A stretch of 64,000 bases of DNA from Vibrio diazotrophicus (GTDB taxonomy: Bacteria > Pseudomonadota > Gammaproteobacteria > Enterobacterales > Vibrionaceae): the NCBI RefSeq assembly GCF_038452265.1, contig NZ_CP151842.1, positions 2,728,001-2,792,000 of the forward strand. Reading direction: 5' to 3'. The notes below the pieces were generated by a model that saw nothing but the letters and a program-made list of their open reading frames with translations, did no database searches and was not told the DNA's origin. Both the position numbers and the translations under genes were made by a program. This document shows positions 19,854 through 31,080 of this stretch, piece by piece (the first letter of the stretch is position 1; every line of letters starts with the position of its first letter).

Positions 19854-21033
19854 CCGTATTTTCTTCTATCTGTCGAACTCGTTCTACTCGGCATTCATGA
19901 TCAATACGAAGCAAAATAGATACTGCTACCGACATAACAATTAAACTGGAACCACCGTAACTAATCAGGGGTAAAGTAAGACCTTTGGTTGGCACCATAC
20001 CAGCAGCGGCACCAACGTTAACCAGCGTTTGAAAAGCAAACCAGATACCGATACTGAGTGCCAAATAGCCACCAAACTGGTGGTCATGTTCAAATGCCTT
20101 TTTACCGATAAAAGCAGCCTTGAGAACCAGACTAAATATCAGCATTAAAATCAGTACTACACCAACGAAGCCAAGTTCTTCACCTACGACTGCAAATACG
20201 AAGTCTGTATGTGCTTCAGGCAAATATTCTAGCTTTTGAATGGAATTACCTAACCCCTGACCAAACCACTCACCACGGCCAAACGCCATCAGTGATTGAG
20301 TTAGCTGATAACCGCTTCCGAACGGGTCATCCCAAGGGTCAAGAAAAGAAGTTACACGGCGTATACGATAAGGTTCTGCGGCAATGAGTCCGACAATCAC
20401 CAAAATACCGGCCACCATTAAGGCGAGGAACTGAGAGAGCTTCGCACCAGCAATAAACAACATGCCGAACAAAGTCACCAGCATCACAACCACAGTACCT
20501 AAGTCCGGCTGCAACAGCAGCAATACCGCTAACGCCATAAACACCAAGATAGGTTTGATGAATCCGCCAAAGAAAGTCTCCCGAACTTCATCCTGTTTAC
20601 GAACCAAGTAACCCGACATAAAGATGAACAGTGACAGCTTTGCGACCTCTGCTGGCTGCAAGTTAAATAGCCCCAAAGGAATCCAGCGAGATGCACCGTT
20701 AACCGATTTACCGCCGATCAGTACCACAACTAACAGAAAAAAGGATATAGCGAGTAATGCAGAGCTATATTGAGACCAACGCTGAATAGGTATTTGCAAA
20801 ATGACCGATGAGGTAATGATTGCTAATAACAAGAACAGAGCATGGCGAAACATAAAGTGGAACGGTTGATCCGTTAGCCTTGAACTGATCGGAAACGATG
20901 CGGATGTCACCATCACAAGACCAATCAACATTAAACCCAATGCTATCCAGACGAGCTGACGATCAAACAAAGCCTCTGGGGAGGGTGTTCGTAGCCACTT
21001 ATGAATAGAATTTATTGGTTTAAATCGTCCCAA
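19843..21033 (-). CDS. ftsW: Septal peptidoglycan glycosyltransferase FtsW
   Basis: 396 residues, SEDS family, about ten membrane helices. With FtsI it polymerises septal lipid II. Family motifs are the conserved [22 protein letters not shown], the loop [11 protein letters not shown], and the extracytoplasmic loop [21 protein letters not shown], followed by [15 protein letters not shown] near the C-terminus. Position between murD and murG is the standard dcw order. Confidence 0.96.
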   Translation of the reverse strand: MGRFKPINSIHKWLRTPSPEALFDRQLVWIALGLMLIGLVMVTSASFPISSRLTDQPFHFMFRHALFLLLAIITSSVILQIPIQRWSQYSSALLAISFFLLVVVLIGGKSVNGASRWIPLGLFNLQPAEVAKLSLFIFMSGYLVRKQDEVRETFFGGFIKPILVFMALAVLLLLQPDLGTVVVMLVTLFGMLFIAGAKLSQFLALMVAGILVIVGLIAAEPYRIRRVTSFLDPWDDPFGSGYQLTQSLMAFGRGEWFGQGLGNSIQKLEYLPEAHTDFVFAVVGEELGFVGVVLILMLIFSLVLKAAFIGKKAFEHDHQFGGYLALSIGIWFAFQTLVNVGAAAGMVPTKGLTLPLISYGGSSLIVMSVAVSILLRIDHECRVERVRQIEENTDEE

Positions 21034-21070
21034 AACATTACCTTTCGATTACTTGACTCTTAGGCTCAAG

Positions 21071-22399
21071 TTACTTATCTGCAAATTGTTTAGCTAGAGC
21101 GGCAAACTGCTCGCCTCGGTCCATAAAGTTCTTAAACTGATCCATGCTGGCACAAGCAGGTGACAGTAACACCATATCGCCTTGTTTTAGCTCAGGATGA
21201 ATGGTTTTAACTACCTGTTCCATTGTCTCAAATCGACGTGCAGACGAGTGAAGAGGCATAAACTGATCGCCATCTGCGCCAAAACAACAAAGTTTCAGAG
21301 GTAAAGTTGCGAATACAGGCTTGAGCGAAGAGAAATCTGCGCCTTTACCGAGTCCGCCAACCATCAAATACAAACGCCCTTCCAGAGATAAACCTGATAG
21401 CGCCGCTAGCGTGCTTGCTACGTTTGTGGCTTTCGAGTCATTTACCCACTTAACACCATTTTTGTCTTCAACCACCTGACAACGATGCGTCAATCCGGTG
21501 TAAGACTTCAATGCACTGAGCAGTGAGTCACTGTAATCAATACCAGCCGCTTTAAGTAACGCCAGAACAGTTAATACATTGGCTACATTGTGACGCCCGA
21601 CTAAGCTCAGCTCTGCCGATGGTAATACAGCTTCATCAACAGCCATTAACCACTCTTGCCCTTGGTTCTCTTTAGTGTAGAAATCCGCAGGATTATCTAA
21701 GCCAAAACTCACCAGATTAGCGCTGTTTGAATCTGGATAGGTTTGACGATCATCGGCGTTCACAACTAAGGTTTCAGCATGTTCAAAGATGCGTAATTTA
21801 GCTTGGCGGTAAGATTCCATACCGTCATAGCGATCCATATGATCTTCAGAAAGATTTAAAAATGCTGCCGCTTTAAGCTTTAGGCTGGAAGTCGTTTCAA
21901 GTTGAAAACTCGACAGTTCAAGAACATAAAGATCAGAATCTTCAGAGAGCAAATCGAGCGCTGGAACACCGATATTGCCACCAATCGAAGTTTTAATCCC
22001 AGCCGCGTTGCCTAGCACACCCATGAGGTCGGTAACTGTACTTTTACCATTGGAGCCCGTAATTGCGACTACTGGTTTTTGCACTTGCCAAGCAAACAGT
22101 TCGATATCACCTACTACAGGAATATTGGCGGCAATCGCTTGCTGAACCTGCGGTGTCGCTAACGCAATCCCCGGATTTGCCACGATCAAATCTGCGGCCA
22201 ACAACCAATCCATATTCCAGCCGCCGCTATGTAAAGCGACGTCTGCTGGAAGCTGTTCTTTGCTCGGCGGATTTTCGCGAGTATCAATCACTTTCACCTC
22301 AATTTGAGGATGAAACTTTCTAAGATAATTAACGACAGAGAGCCCGGTAATACCGAGCCCTACGACCACAACATGCTGAATGCCTTGCCAACGGTCCAT
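21071..22399 (-). CDS. murD: UDP-N-acetylmuramoyl-L-alanine--D-glutamate ligase
   Basis: 442 residues from ATG at 22399, chosen because [19 protein letters not shown] aligns with the family N-terminus; the frame is open another 11 codons. MurD adds D-glutamate. UDP-binding GLGITGLSV (about 13-21), P-loop [13 protein letters not shown], the middle motif [11 protein letters not shown] and the C-terminal [12 protein letters not shown] are present. 38 bp separate it from ftsW and 74 bp from mraY. Confidence 0.95.
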   Translation of the reverse strand: MDRWQGIQHVVVVGLGITGLSVVNYLRKFHPQIEVKVIDTRENPPSKEQLPADVALHSGGWNMDWLLAADLIVANPGIALATPQVQQAIAANIPVVGDIELFAWQVQKPVVAITGSNGKSTVTDLMGVLGNAAGIKTSIGGNIGVPALDLLSEDSDLYVLELSSFQLETTSSLKLKAAAFLNLSEDHMDRYDGMESYRQAKLRIFEHAETLVVNADDRQTYPDSNSANLVSFGLDNPADFYTKENQGQEWLMAVDEAVLPSAELSLVGRHNVANVLTVLALLKAAGIDYSDSLLSALKSYTGLTHRCQVVEDKNGVKWVNDSKATNVASTLAALSGLSLEGRLYLMVGGLGKGADFSSLKPVFATLPLKLCCFGADGDQFMPLHSSARRFETMEQVVKTIHPELKQGDMVLLSPACASMDQFKNFMDRGEQFAALAKQFADK

Positions 22400-22473
22400 T
22401 TTAAATCCATATCCTTTGGGGATGTTCCCCAATCATTATTTCTGTTTAGCTCGTAACTAACGTACTTTAGCTA

Positions 22474-23556
22474 TTAACGTACTTTAAGTGTTGCTAAGCC
22501 AATTAAAACTAACACAATCGAGATGATCCAAAAACGAACGATTACGCGCGGCTCTGGCCAACCTTTTAGTTCATAGTGGTGATGAATTGGCGCCATACGG
22601 AAAATACGTTGACCACGGAGTTTGTATGAACCAACCTGTAGGATCACTGAAATGGTTTCCATGACGAATACACCTCCCATGATAACCAACACAAATTCTT
22701 GTCGAACCAGTACCGCGATGGTACCTAAAGCACCACCAAGAGCCAACGAACCGACATCGCCCATAAACACTTGTGCTGGGTAAGTGTTAAACCATAAGAA
22801 ACCTAAGCCAGCACCAACAATGGCAGTACACACTACCACCAACTCTGAAGTGTAAGGGATGTATGGAATATGAAGGTAACTTGCAAAGTTAACGTTACCT
22901 GTTGCCCATGCAATCACACCGAACCCAGCCGATACAAGCACAGTTGGCATAATCGCAAGACCGTCTAAACCATCTGTAAGGTTTACGGCGTTGCTGGTAC
23001 CTACAATGACAAAATAAGTCAGAACAATGTAGAGCATTCCCAACTGAGGCATGATGTCTTTGAAGAAAGGCACAACCAGTTGAGTCGCAGCTGTATCTTT
23101 ACCATGTGCATACAAGGCAAAAGCGACAACCAGAGCAATGGCTGATTGCCAGAAGTATTTCCAGCGCGCGATCAAACCATCGGTGTTCTTACGCACGACT
23201 TTACGATAGTCATCAACAAATCCGACGGCACCATAACCACCAAGAACCGCTAATACAGCCCATACGTACGGGTTGGAAAGATCCGCCCAAAGCAGAACCG
23301 TGGCAAAAATAGACGCTAAGATCATCACACCGCCCATAGTCGGTGTACCACGCTTACTAAAGTGAGATTCAGGTCCGTCATTACGAACGACTTGACCAAT
23401 TTGCAGAAGTTGTAAGCGCTTAATTAAGTGAGGCCCCATCCATAACGACAGTGCAAGTGCCGTCAAAATGCTCACAATTGCTCGAAATGATAGGTATTCG
23501 AACAAACGAAAAAACGAAAAATATGGCTGGAGTAACTCCGCTAGCCAAATAATCAT
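22474..23556 (-). CDS. mraY: Phospho-N-acetylmuramoyl-pentapeptide transferase MraY
   Basis: 360 residues with about ten membrane helices. MraY links phospho-MurNAc-pentapeptide to undecaprenyl phosphate, giving lipid I. Conserved cytoplasmic-loop motifs: [16 protein letters not shown] (DD motif), [39 protein letters not shown] and the C-terminal [18 protein letters not shown]. Start overlaps the murF stop by 4 bp. Confidence 0.97.
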   Translation of the reverse strand: MIIWLAELLQPYFSFFRLFEYLSFRAIVSILTALALSLWMGPHLIKRLQLLQIGQVVRNDGPESHFSKRGTPTMGGVMILASIFATVLLWADLSNPYVWAVLAVLGGYGAVGFVDDYRKVVRKNTDGLIARWKYFWQSAIALVVAFALYAHGKDTAATQLVVPFFKDIMPQLGMLYIVLTYFVIVGTSNAVNLTDGLDGLAIMPTVLVSAGFGVIAWATGNVNFASYLHIPYIPYTSELVVVCTAIVGAGLGFLWFNTYPAQVFMGDVGSLALGGALGTIAVLVRQEFVLVIMGGVFVMETISVILQVGSYKLRGQRIFRMAPIHHHYELKGWPEPRVIVRFWIISIVLVLIGLATLKVR

Positions 23557-24914
23557 GAGTAATTCTCCTTAAGAGCAGCAGCAATCTTACTCATACCTGC
23601 ACTATTAGCGCCTTTGACTAACAGCACATGAGAACGATTCTGTTGTTGTTCTAGAACCTGCTCGATGAAACTGATCATCTCTTGATGACTTTCAAAATGC
23701 TTACCATGACAAACATCGCTAATCACTTTCGCATCAGCGCCATAGGTCAAGACAAATTCAAAATTGAATGGTGCAGCATGTTCTCCGACTTGTTGGTGAA
23801 GTGCAAGACTTTCATCACCCAACTCCGCCATATTGCCTAAAATTAACCAACGGCTGTCAGAAAAACTCGCCAACAAGTCAACCGCAGCTTTCATAGCCGG
23901 AACGCTTGCGTTGTAGCTGTCATCAATTAAGGTGATGTTGTCGGTTAACTTTTGCACATCTACTCTGCCTTTCACCTTAGGTAAATGAGACAAACCAAGT
24001 TGAATTTCGTTTAACGTCGCGCCCATTTCAATTGCCAGAGCTGATGCCGCTAGCGCATTAGACACGTTGTGCTGACCAACAATGTTTAAAGAAATATTGA
24101 CCTCACCGACTGGTGTCACCATATCAAATGAAGCTTGACCGGCTAAATCCAGTTGAACGTTCTTCGCATGAAAATCTGCACTCGCGTTCAGGGTTGAAAA
24201 GGTTTTCACCGTTTTGTCTGCCAATACAGATTGCCACAGTTCGCCACCATTGCTATCAAGATTGACTATCGCTGTACTTGCTGCTTTTAAACCTTGATAA
24301 ATTTCACCTTTGGCTCGTTTCACACCATCAATAGAGCCAAAACCTTCCAAGTGTGCAGCAGCCACATTGTTCACTAAGGCAACATCTGGTTGAACAAGTT
24401 CGGTGGTATAAGCGATTTCACCAATGTGGTTTGCACCTAGTTCGATGACCGCATAATCATCTTGCTCTGTCGAACGAAGCAGAGTCAGAGGTACACCAAT
24501 ATCATTGTTAAAGTTACCCGAAGTGAAAAGCACCTGTCCTTTGGAAGACAAAATACTCGCTACCATCTCTTTAACGGTGGTTTTACCGCAACTGCCAGTA
24601 ATCGCAACTGTCGGGGTAGCGCATACTTGGTGAACCCATGCACCGAGCTTACCCAATGCTAATTTGCTATTGGCAACAATTAACTGCGGTAAAGCAATAT
24701 CTAACTCTCGTTCCACCAAAAGCGCACAAGCGCCATTATCCAAAGCTTGTTGGGCAAAGTCGTGCGCATCAAAACGCTCACCGACCAAAGCAACAAATAG
24801 CGCCTTCTCTGGCACCTGACGAGTATCAGTAGTCACCGCTTCGATATTGCAGTCTTGACCGACTAAACGCGCACTTAAAACTTCACTTAACTGGGATAAA
24901 GATGTCTTAATCAT
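23553..24914 (-). CDS. murF: UDP-MurNAc-tripeptide--D-alanyl-D-alanine ligase
   Basis: 453 residues. MurF adds the D-Ala-D-Ala dipeptide. P-loop [13 protein letters not shown] (about 106-118), the middle motif [13 protein letters not shown], and the C-terminal [15 protein letters not shown] are visible. The D-Ala-D-Ala ligase that feeds it (ddl) is absent from this cluster and must be elsewhere. The gene overlaps both neighbours by 4 bp (ATGA-type junctions). Confidence 0.96.
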   Translation of the reverse strand: MIKTSLSQLSEVLSARLVGQDCNIEAVTTDTRQVPEKALFVALVGERFDAHDFAQQALDNGACALLVERELDIALPQLIVANSKLALGKLGAWVHQVCATPTVAITGSCGKTTVKEMVASILSSKGQVLFTSGNFNNDIGVPLTLLRSTEQDDYAVIELGANHIGEIAYTTELVQPDVALVNNVAAAHLEGFGSIDGVKRAKGEIYQGLKAASTAIVNLDSNGGELWQSVLADKTVKTFSTLNASADFHAKNVQLDLAGQASFDMVTPVGEVNISLNIVGQHNVSNALAASALAIEMGATLNEIQLGLSHLPKVKGRVDVQKLTDNITLIDDSYNASVPAMKAAVDLLASFSDSRWLILGNMAELGDESLALHQQVGEHAAPFNFEFVLTYGADAKVISDVCHGKHFESHQEMISFIEQVLEQQQNRSHVLLVKGANSAGMSKIAAALKENYS

Positions 24915-26395
24915 AATGCTAACCCCAATAAGGTTTGAGCAGACTCTCGGTCTGAATAATGAACGGTTTCATGCGCCATCACTTGGTAATCTTCATGACC
25001 TTTTCCGGCCAACAGGATGATGTCATCCGCTTCAGCATTATCAACCGCAAATTTTGCTGCCAAATAACGGCTGTGCTCAATCTGAGCTTCATCCGGTTTG
25101 TCTAAGCCTGCCAGCATATCTTGTACAATTGCGGCCGGATCTTCGCTACGCGGATTGTCATCGGTGAGGATGACACGATCGGCAAACTTTTCAGCAATTG
25201 AAGCCATCATAGGGCGTTTGCCTTTATCACGGTCACCGCCACAGCCAACAATTGCCCAAAGCTTACCGCTGCAATGCACTCGAAGCGCCAGCAGCGCTTT
25301 CTCTAATGCGTCTGGAGTATGAGCATAATCCACAACGATTTTTGCTTTATTCGGCACTTGGAACAGTTCCATGCGGCCAAGCACTGGTTTTAGTTGTGGC
25401 GCGGTTTTGATTAGTTCTTCTTTCGCAAAACCCAGCGATAACATTGTCGCAAAAGCTTGCATGACGTTCGACGCGTTAAATTCACCAATCAAAGGAACGT
25501 GCAGTTCGCCAATGCCCCAACTACCGTCAAAACTAAGGGTAATCCCCGTTTCTGCATAATTAACTTGTATTGCCCAAAGCGCTCGCTCTGTATTAGGTTT
25601 TGATTTCAAAGAAATGCCAACAGCGTGAGGCAGCTTAGCGCTCCACTCCAAGCCTACTGCATCATCAACATTGATAATCGCATTTTTACATTGGTGTTCG
25701 GTAAATAGAGAGAATTTAGCTTTCGCATACTCTTCCATGGTGCCGTGATAATCCAGATGATCACGACTTAGGTTCGAAAATACGCCAACATCAAAATTGA
25801 GCTTTTTCACTCGCCCTTGCACCAAACCATGGGAAGAAACTTCTAAAGCGGTGAAATCTGCACCCAGCTTAGCTAGCTGATGCAACTGAGCCTGAATCTC
25901 AATCGCGCTACCAGTGGTGTTTGCTGCAGGAGCTAAATTAGCAAGGAAACCATTACCTGTTGTTCCCATCACCGCCGCTTTTTGCCCCAATAAATCAATC
26001 CATTGTGCGATGAGCTGAGTGATGGTGGTTTTACCGTTGGTTCCGGTAACGCCCACTAAACGACTCTGGTGAGATCCATATAGATTTCCAGCCAGTTGCG
26101 ACAAATGCTGATCAAGCTGATCAATATAGATAACTGGAACATCCGATTTCCATTCAACATGGCCGTGATTGTTAAGAGAACACGCTTGAGCTAACACCGC
26201 ATTCGCGCCACGTTTTATGGCAGTATCTATAAATTTTCTGCCATCAACAGCATGCCCAACGATGGCAACAAAAGTATCACCAGCCTGAATTTTACGGCTG
26301 TCGAGATCTAAACGCGTAACGGAGATATTGGCCCAAGCAGGATTTGCTTGAAGCCAAGGAGAGATAAGTTCAGATAAAGACTTACTAGTGTTCAT
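24911..26395 (-). CDS. murE: UDP-MurNAc-L-Ala-D-Glu--meso-diaminopimelate ligase
   Basis: 494 residues from ATG at 26395 (a GTG four codons earlier, at 26407, is possible). MurE adds meso-DAP. P-loop [17 protein letters not shown], the motif [18 protein letters not shown], and the DAP-specificity sequence DNPRSEDP in the C-terminal domain are present; Asp-Asn-Pro-Arg predicts diaminopimelate rather than lysine. Follows ftsI by about 20 bp. Confidence 0.95.
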   Translation of the reverse strand: MNTSKSLSELISPWLQANPAWANISVTRLDLDSRKIQAGDTFVAIVGHAVDGRKFIDTAIKRGANAVLAQACSLNNHGHVEWKSDVPVIYIDQLDQHLSQLAGNLYGSHQSRLVGVTGTNGKTTITQLIAQWIDLLGQKAAVMGTTGNGFLANLAPAANTTGSAIEIQAQLHQLAKLGADFTALEVSSHGLVQGRVKKLNFDVGVFSNLSRDHLDYHGTMEEYAKAKFSLFTEHQCKNAIINVDDAVGLEWSAKLPHAVGISLKSKPNTERALWAIQVNYAETGITLSFDGSWGIGELHVPLIGEFNASNVMQAFATMLSLGFAKEELIKTAPQLKPVLGRMELFQVPNKAKIVVDYAHTPDALEKALLALRVHCSGKLWAIVGCGGDRDKGKRPMMASIAEKFADRVILTDDNPRSEDPAAIVQDMLAGLDKPDEAQIEHSRYLAAKFAVDNAEADDIILLAGKGHEDYQVMAHETVHYSDRESAQTLLGLAL

Positions 26396-26415
26396 ACGGA
26401 TTCTCACACTAATTG

Positions 26416-28173
26416 TTATTCTTGAAATTTGTTTTCGTCAGGGACAATGTTCAGAATTTGCAATGCCCCTTTCATGATCTCTGAGAAAACAGGACCCGCT
26501 ACTGCGCCGCCGTAGTAGGAATCACCTTGCGGTTCGTTGACCATCACCACCAGCGAAATTCTCGGATCGCTAACTGGAGCAACACCAGCTGTGTAAGCAA
26601 AGTATTCATCACTATACCCACCAGCAATAGCTTTACGCGATGTTCCTGATTTTGCTGCAATACGATACCCAGGAACCGCAGCTTTAACCGCCGTACCACC
26701 TGGTTGAGTCACGGTTTCTAACATTTCCAGTACTTGTTTTGCGTACTTAGCGTCCACCACGCGATGCGACAGATCCTGTTGATTGTTCTCGATAATATGA
26801 ATAGGTTGATAAACCCCGAAATTACCTAAAGTGGCATAAGCATGTGCTAATTGGATTGGAGTAATTGCCAAGCCGTATCCAAAAGCGAGTGTGGCAATTT
26901 CAAATTGAGACCAGCGGTTGCGGCTTGGGAAAATACCCGCGGTTTCACCGACTAGGTTAAGCCCAGACATTTCTCCCAAACCAACAGAGTTATACATACC
27001 CAACAGCGCTTCGAGAGGCATTTGAAGAGCAAGTTTCGTCACACCAACGTTGCTCGACTTTTTCAAAATCATTTGCAGATTAGCTTTGCCGACTTTCGAT
27101 GTGTCGCGCACACGGCTACCACCGATCTGCAACACGCCATCACCGGTATCAATAATTGTGTTTTTATCTGCTATACCATTAGCTAAAGCAGCAAGGACGA
27201 CAAAAGGCTTCACTGTTGAACCCGGTTCAAACGCGTCCGTAATAACACGGTTACGCATTTTGAAACTTTGCCAGTCGTTACGGTTATTCGGGTTGTAAGA
27301 CGGCGCGTTAACCATCGCCAGTACAGCGCCTGTTTTTACATCTAACATCACAGCAGAAGCGGACGTTGCTCGATAATCGGCCATCGCCTGCTTTACCGCG
27401 CGAAAAGCAATTGCTTGCAGACGTTGGTCAATTGTCAGTTGCAGTGGTTTACCTTCCTCACTCTCTTCCAGTGAAATGTTTTCCACAACACGACCATATC
27501 TGTCTTTACGAATAATGCTTTTACCTGACTCACCAGTCAGCCACTTATCGTAACTGCGCTCCGCGCCTTCCAAACCATGACCATCGATCCCTGTTACACC
27601 GATGAGATGAGCACTCACTTCACCCGCCGGATAGTAGCGACGAGATTCGGCTTTTAGGCCAACACCATTGAGTTTTAACTCGCGAATATATTTCGCCATC
27701 GCTGGACTCACTTGGCGTTGAAGGTAGATAAAACGACGCGTGCTGTTGTCTGAGATTTTTTTCAATAGCGCATTGCGGTCTAACCCCAACACATCAGCAA
27801 GAGCATGCCAGCGATCTTTTTCCTGCAATCCGCCATTTTTAAAAATGGCTACCGGATCTGCCCAGACTGCTTCCACGGGAACACTAACGGCGATCGCTTC
27901 ACCATTTCTGTCTGAGATAATACCGCGCGCCGAATGCAGTTCTTTTGCACGAATAGATCGCATATCCCCTTCGCGGATTAAGTTGTCAGGCTCGATAACT
28001 TGGATAAAAGCGACACGCCCGATAAGCGCAGCCATAGCGACCAGAAGAAAGAAAATAAGCAGATAGAAACGCCAGCGGATGAAAACTGGAGCTGGCATCG
28101 CTTCTTTGGATGGAGCAGATTTAGTGGCGGATTTGTTAGATTTCGCTTTTGCTTGAACTGGCTTTTTTTTCAT
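26416..28173 (-). CDS. ftsI: Septal transpeptidase FtsI (penicillin-binding protein 3)
   Basis: 585 residues, class B PBP. A basic cytoplasmic tail (residues 1-33) and one membrane helix (about 34-58) precede the pedestal domain ([24 protein letters not shown]) and the transpeptidase domain. Active-site motifs: Ser319-x-x-Lys322 in [12 protein letters not shown] in KKSSNVGVT, and KSGT in AAKSGTSRK. It cross-links septal peptidoglycan with FtsW. The start overlaps the ftsL stop by 4 bp. Confidence 0.97.
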   Translation of the reverse strand: MKKKPVQAKAKSNKSATKSAPSKEAMPAPVFIRWRFYLLIFFLLVAMAALIGRVAFIQVIEPDNLIREGDMRSIRAKELHSARGIISDRNGEAIAVSVPVEAVWADPVAIFKNGGLQEKDRWHALADVLGLDRNALLKKISDNSTRRFIYLQRQVSPAMAKYIRELKLNGVGLKAESRRYYPAGEVSAHLIGVTGIDGHGLEGAERSYDKWLTGESGKSIIRKDRYGRVVENISLEESEEGKPLQLTIDQRLQAIAFRAVKQAMADYRATSASAVMLDVKTGAVLAMVNAPSYNPNNRNDWQSFKMRNRVITDAFEPGSTVKPFVVLAALANGIADKNTIIDTGDGVLQIGGSRVRDTSKVGKANLQMILKKSSNVGVTKLALQMPLEALLGMYNSVGLGEMSGLNLVGETAGIFPSRNRWSQFEIATLAFGYGLAITPIQLAHAYATLGNFGVYQPIHIIENNQQDLSHRVVDAKYAKQVLEMLETVTQPGGTAVKAAVPGYRIAAKSGTSRKAIAGGYSDEYFAYTAGVAPVSDPRISLVVMVNEPQGDSYYGGAVAGPVFSEIMKGALQILNIVPDENKFQE

Positions 28174-28487
28174 TTCAGGTTAACCACAACTTCCTTATCC
28201 GCATCCGGACGTTTCATTTCCAGATCTTTTTGAGCAAGTTCTTGAACTCGGCTGTGTTCAGCAAGAGCAGTTTCTTCGAGAATCAAATTGCGCCATTCAT
28301 TATCCAATCTATCCCTTTCCATAAAAGCCTGATCTTTTTCAGAAATAGCTTGGCGAGTGTGATGGGTGGTAAATACCACGCCCATTGCACTCGCAAAGAT
28401 CAAGATTAATAACACTAACGGCACCCGACCCACAGTAAACAGGTCAACGACGATCAGTTTGGCAAGGTTAGTTTTAGATTGAGGCAT
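28170..28487 (-). CDS. ftsL: Cell division protein FtsL
   Basis: 105 residues from ATG at 28487; an in-frame TTG at 28511, overlapping the rsmH stop, would add eight residues. A short cytoplasmic part (MPQSKTNLAKLIVVDL) precedes one membrane helix (about 17-37) and a periplasmic coiled coil with the conserved stretch DRLDNEWRNLILEETALAEHSRVQELA. FtsL joins FtsB and FtsQ to activate FtsWI. Small size and position between rsmH and ftsI are diagnostic. Confidence 0.93.
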   Translation of the reverse strand: MPQSKTNLAKLIVVDLFTVGRVPLVLLILIFASAMGVVFTTHHTRQAISEKDQAFMERDRLDNEWRNLILEETALAEHSRVQELAQKDLEMKRPDADKEVVVNLK

Positions 28488-28494
28488 AAATAAA

Positions 28495-29445
28495 TCAAAG
28501 TTTCTCAGCAATACGCAGAACCGAACTGCGTGAGCGTGGATTCATTTCAACTTCTTCTTTCGAAGGCATAATCGCTTTGCCTATCGCTTTTAAATTGGCG
28601 CTACCCAAAGCTTTGATTTGGTCTTGAGTAAGAGGAATACCATGAGGAACTTCCGGACCTTTACTCTCTTTACGAATAAAGCGTTTCACCATGCGATCTT
28701 CTAACGAGTGAAAGCTGATCACCGATAGACGACCTTCAGGAGCCAGAATTGATGCCGCACCTTTTAATGCCGTATCAATTTCTTCCAGTTCACTGTTGAT
28801 GTAGATGCGGAATGCTTGGAAAGCACGAGTTGCTGGGTGCTTTTTCTCTTTAAAACTTTTTGGTGCTGCATCAGAAATTAACTTCGCTAACTGACTGGTA
28901 CGTGTTAGCGGCTCGTTCTCTTCGTCTTCACGATAAGCAACAATGGCTTTAGCGATGCGGCGAGCGTGTTTGTCTTCACCAAACTCACGAATCACCCAAG
29001 TAATGTCATCAAGGTCAGCTTCCATCAACCACTGAGAAACGGGGATACCTGACGTTGGATCCATACGCATATCCAGAGGGCCATCTTTCATAAAACTGAA
29101 GCCTCGTTCTGCGTCATCAAGTTGTGGTGACGACACGCCTAAATCAAACAGAACACCATCGACTTTTCCAACTAAATCATAACGTTCAGCGTACTCAGCG
29201 ATACCAGAGAATGGGCCATGTACGATAGTGAAACGAGGATCATCAATCTTCTGTGCTTCTGCGATTGCTTGTGGATCGCGGTCAATACTGTATAGACGAC
29301 CGTTTTCACCCAGTTTGGACAGAATGGTACGACTGTGACCACCACGGCCAAAAGTTCCATCAATATAGATACCATCAGGTTTGATCGCTAAGCCATCAAT
29401 TGATTCATGAAGAAGTACAGAAATATGTTGGAAAGTGTCAGTCAT
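28495..29445 (-). CDS. rsmH: 16S rRNA (cytosine1402-N4)-methyltransferase RsmH
   Basis: 316 residues (formerly MraW). It methylates C1402 in the decoding centre. SAM-binding motif [16 protein letters not shown] (about 27-42), [22 protein letters not shown], and the C-terminal [14 protein letters not shown] are present. Here it is the first gene of the dcw cluster: no mraZ precedes it, and the upstream neighbour is rnpB. The 145-bp leader between the rnpB terminator and this ATG must hold the cluster promoter; a TACAAT (-10-like) sequence is present but no good -35 could be matched. Confidence 0.95.
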   Translation of the reverse strand: MTDTFQHISVLLHESIDGLAIKPDGIYIDGTFGRGGHSRTILSKLGENGRLYSIDRDPQAIAEAQKIDDPRFTIVHGPFSGIAEYAERYDLVGKVDGVLFDLGVSSPQLDDAERGFSFMKDGPLDMRMDPTSGIPVSQWLMEADLDDITWVIREFGEDKHARRIAKAIVAYREDEENEPLTRTSQLAKLISDAAPKSFKEKKHPATRAFQAFRIYINSELEEIDTALKGAASILAPEGRLSVISFHSLEDRMVKRFIRKESKGPEVPHGIPLTQDQIKALGSANLKAIGKAIMPSKEEVEMNPRSRSSVLRIAEKL

Positions 29446-29589
29446 AAGTTTCTCGTTCTGCGGGCCAGCCCGTACATAATCATCCTGTAGTGTACCGAAT
29501 TCTTACACTACTGCTACCCATAAGCGCTTACAGGGCGTGACATTGTACTAAGTTTAGTGGTTTTGCTATCAACTAAGTCAATATAAAGC

Positions 29590-29623
29590 AAAAAACCCAT
29601 CATAACGAGGTAGTTATGATGGG
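29590..29623 (-). terminator. rnpB terminator
   Basis: On the minus strand CCCATCATAAC, a short loop, GTTATGATGGG (11-bp perfect stem, 29596-29623) followed by TTTTTT. It starts about 9 bp after the RNase P RNA 3' end. Confidence 0.92.
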
Positions 29624-29631
29624 TCTGAAAT

Positions 29632-30061
<430 letters not shown>

Positions 30062-30069
30062 GAGCGCGA

Positions 30070-30098
30070 ATTCTATAGATAACTCAACTCAGTGTCTA
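30070..30098 (-). promoter_or_regulatory. rnpB promoter
   Basis: On the minus strand -35 TAGACA (30093-30098), 17-bp spacer, -10 TAGAAT (30070-30075), each one mismatch from consensus. A G+C-rich discriminator (CGCGCTC) follows, ending right at the predicted RNA 5' end near 30061-30063. Confidence 0.75.
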
Positions 30099-30152
30099 GG
30101 AAGAATGCCTTCCAAGCGCCAATTAACCCTTAGATGCTTAAAATACAGACGA

Positions 30153-31016
30153 TTAATTCAGATTTTCCAATCCCCACTTATAAAGCGCATTTTTCTTCAG
30201 GTTGTAAATTTCTGCAGCTAATGCCGCCGCTTTCTTAAGTGGCAATTCTTTAGTCAAGATAGCTAGTGTACGCAATGCTTCATCAGGAAGAGCCTCGTCT
30301 GCTTGCTCTCTGTGCCCATGGATAAGCAGCACCATTTCACCGCGTTTGCGGTTTTCGTCTTCTTCAATCCATTCAATCAACTCGCCAAGCGGCATACCTT
30401 GAATCGTTTCAAAAGTTTTCGTCAACTCACGAGCCAATACCACTTCTCGCTCTGGACCAAGGACAGACAGCATATCTTGCAGCGATTCCGTAATACGATG
30501 TGGAGATTCATAGAAGATACAAGTGCGTTCAACTTTTGCAATTTCCATAAATTTATCTTTACGACCCTTGCTTTTAGCAGGCAAGAAGCCTTCAAAACTA
30601 AAGCGGTCTGACGGCAGACCAGAGGCACTTAACGCTGTAATTACCGCACACGCACCTGGAAGTGGCACAACTTTAACTCCAGCCTGACGACATTGTGTCA
30701 CCAAGTGGTATCCTGGATCACTGATAAGTGGTGTTCCAGCATCTGAAACCAATGCAATTGATTCTCCAGCTAACAATTTTTCAACTAATACTTGAGCTTT
30801 TTGTTGTTCGTTGTGATCATGCAAAGCGAAGGTTTTGGTTTGGATATTAAAGTGAGAAAGTAATTTGCCAGTATGGCGAGTATCTTCTGCTGCGATAACG
30901 TCAACACTTGAGAGCACGTCTAAGGCGCGCTGGGTAATATCCCCTAAATTGCCTATCGGAGTAGGAACAATGTATAAAGTTGGGACCTCTGCCGGCAAGG
31001 TTTTGTTATCTGTCAT
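30153..31016 (-). CDS. rsmI: 16S rRNA (cytidine1402-2'-O)-methyltransferase RsmI
   Basis: 287 residues, tetrapyrrole-methylase-like fold. It 2'-O-methylates C1402, the same nucleotide that RsmH N4-methylates. Motifs: [15 protein letters not shown] at the N-terminus, [27 protein letters not shown] and [15 protein letters not shown]. It is transcribed away from the divergent lpoA, a conserved arrangement with E. coli (rsmI/lpoA divergent pair). Confidence 0.95.
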   Translation of the reverse strand: MTDNKTLPAEVPTLYIVPTPIGNLGDITQRALDVLSSVDVIAAEDTRHTGKLLSHFNIQTKTFALHDHNEQQKAQVLVEKLLAGESIALVSDAGTPLISDPGYHLVTQCRQAGVKVVPLPGACAVITALSASGLPSDRFSFEGFLPAKSKGRKDKFMEIAKVERTCIFYESPHRITESLQDMLSVLGPEREVVLARELTKTFETIQGMPLGELIEWIEEDENRKRGEMVLLIHGHREQADEALPDEALRTLAILTKELPLKKAAALAAEIYNLKKNALYKWGLENLN

Positions 31017-31080
31017 TTGTTTACCATCACTTCAACGATTAATATAGAGACAATTTCACTCGGGATAATGAAAAGAACTC

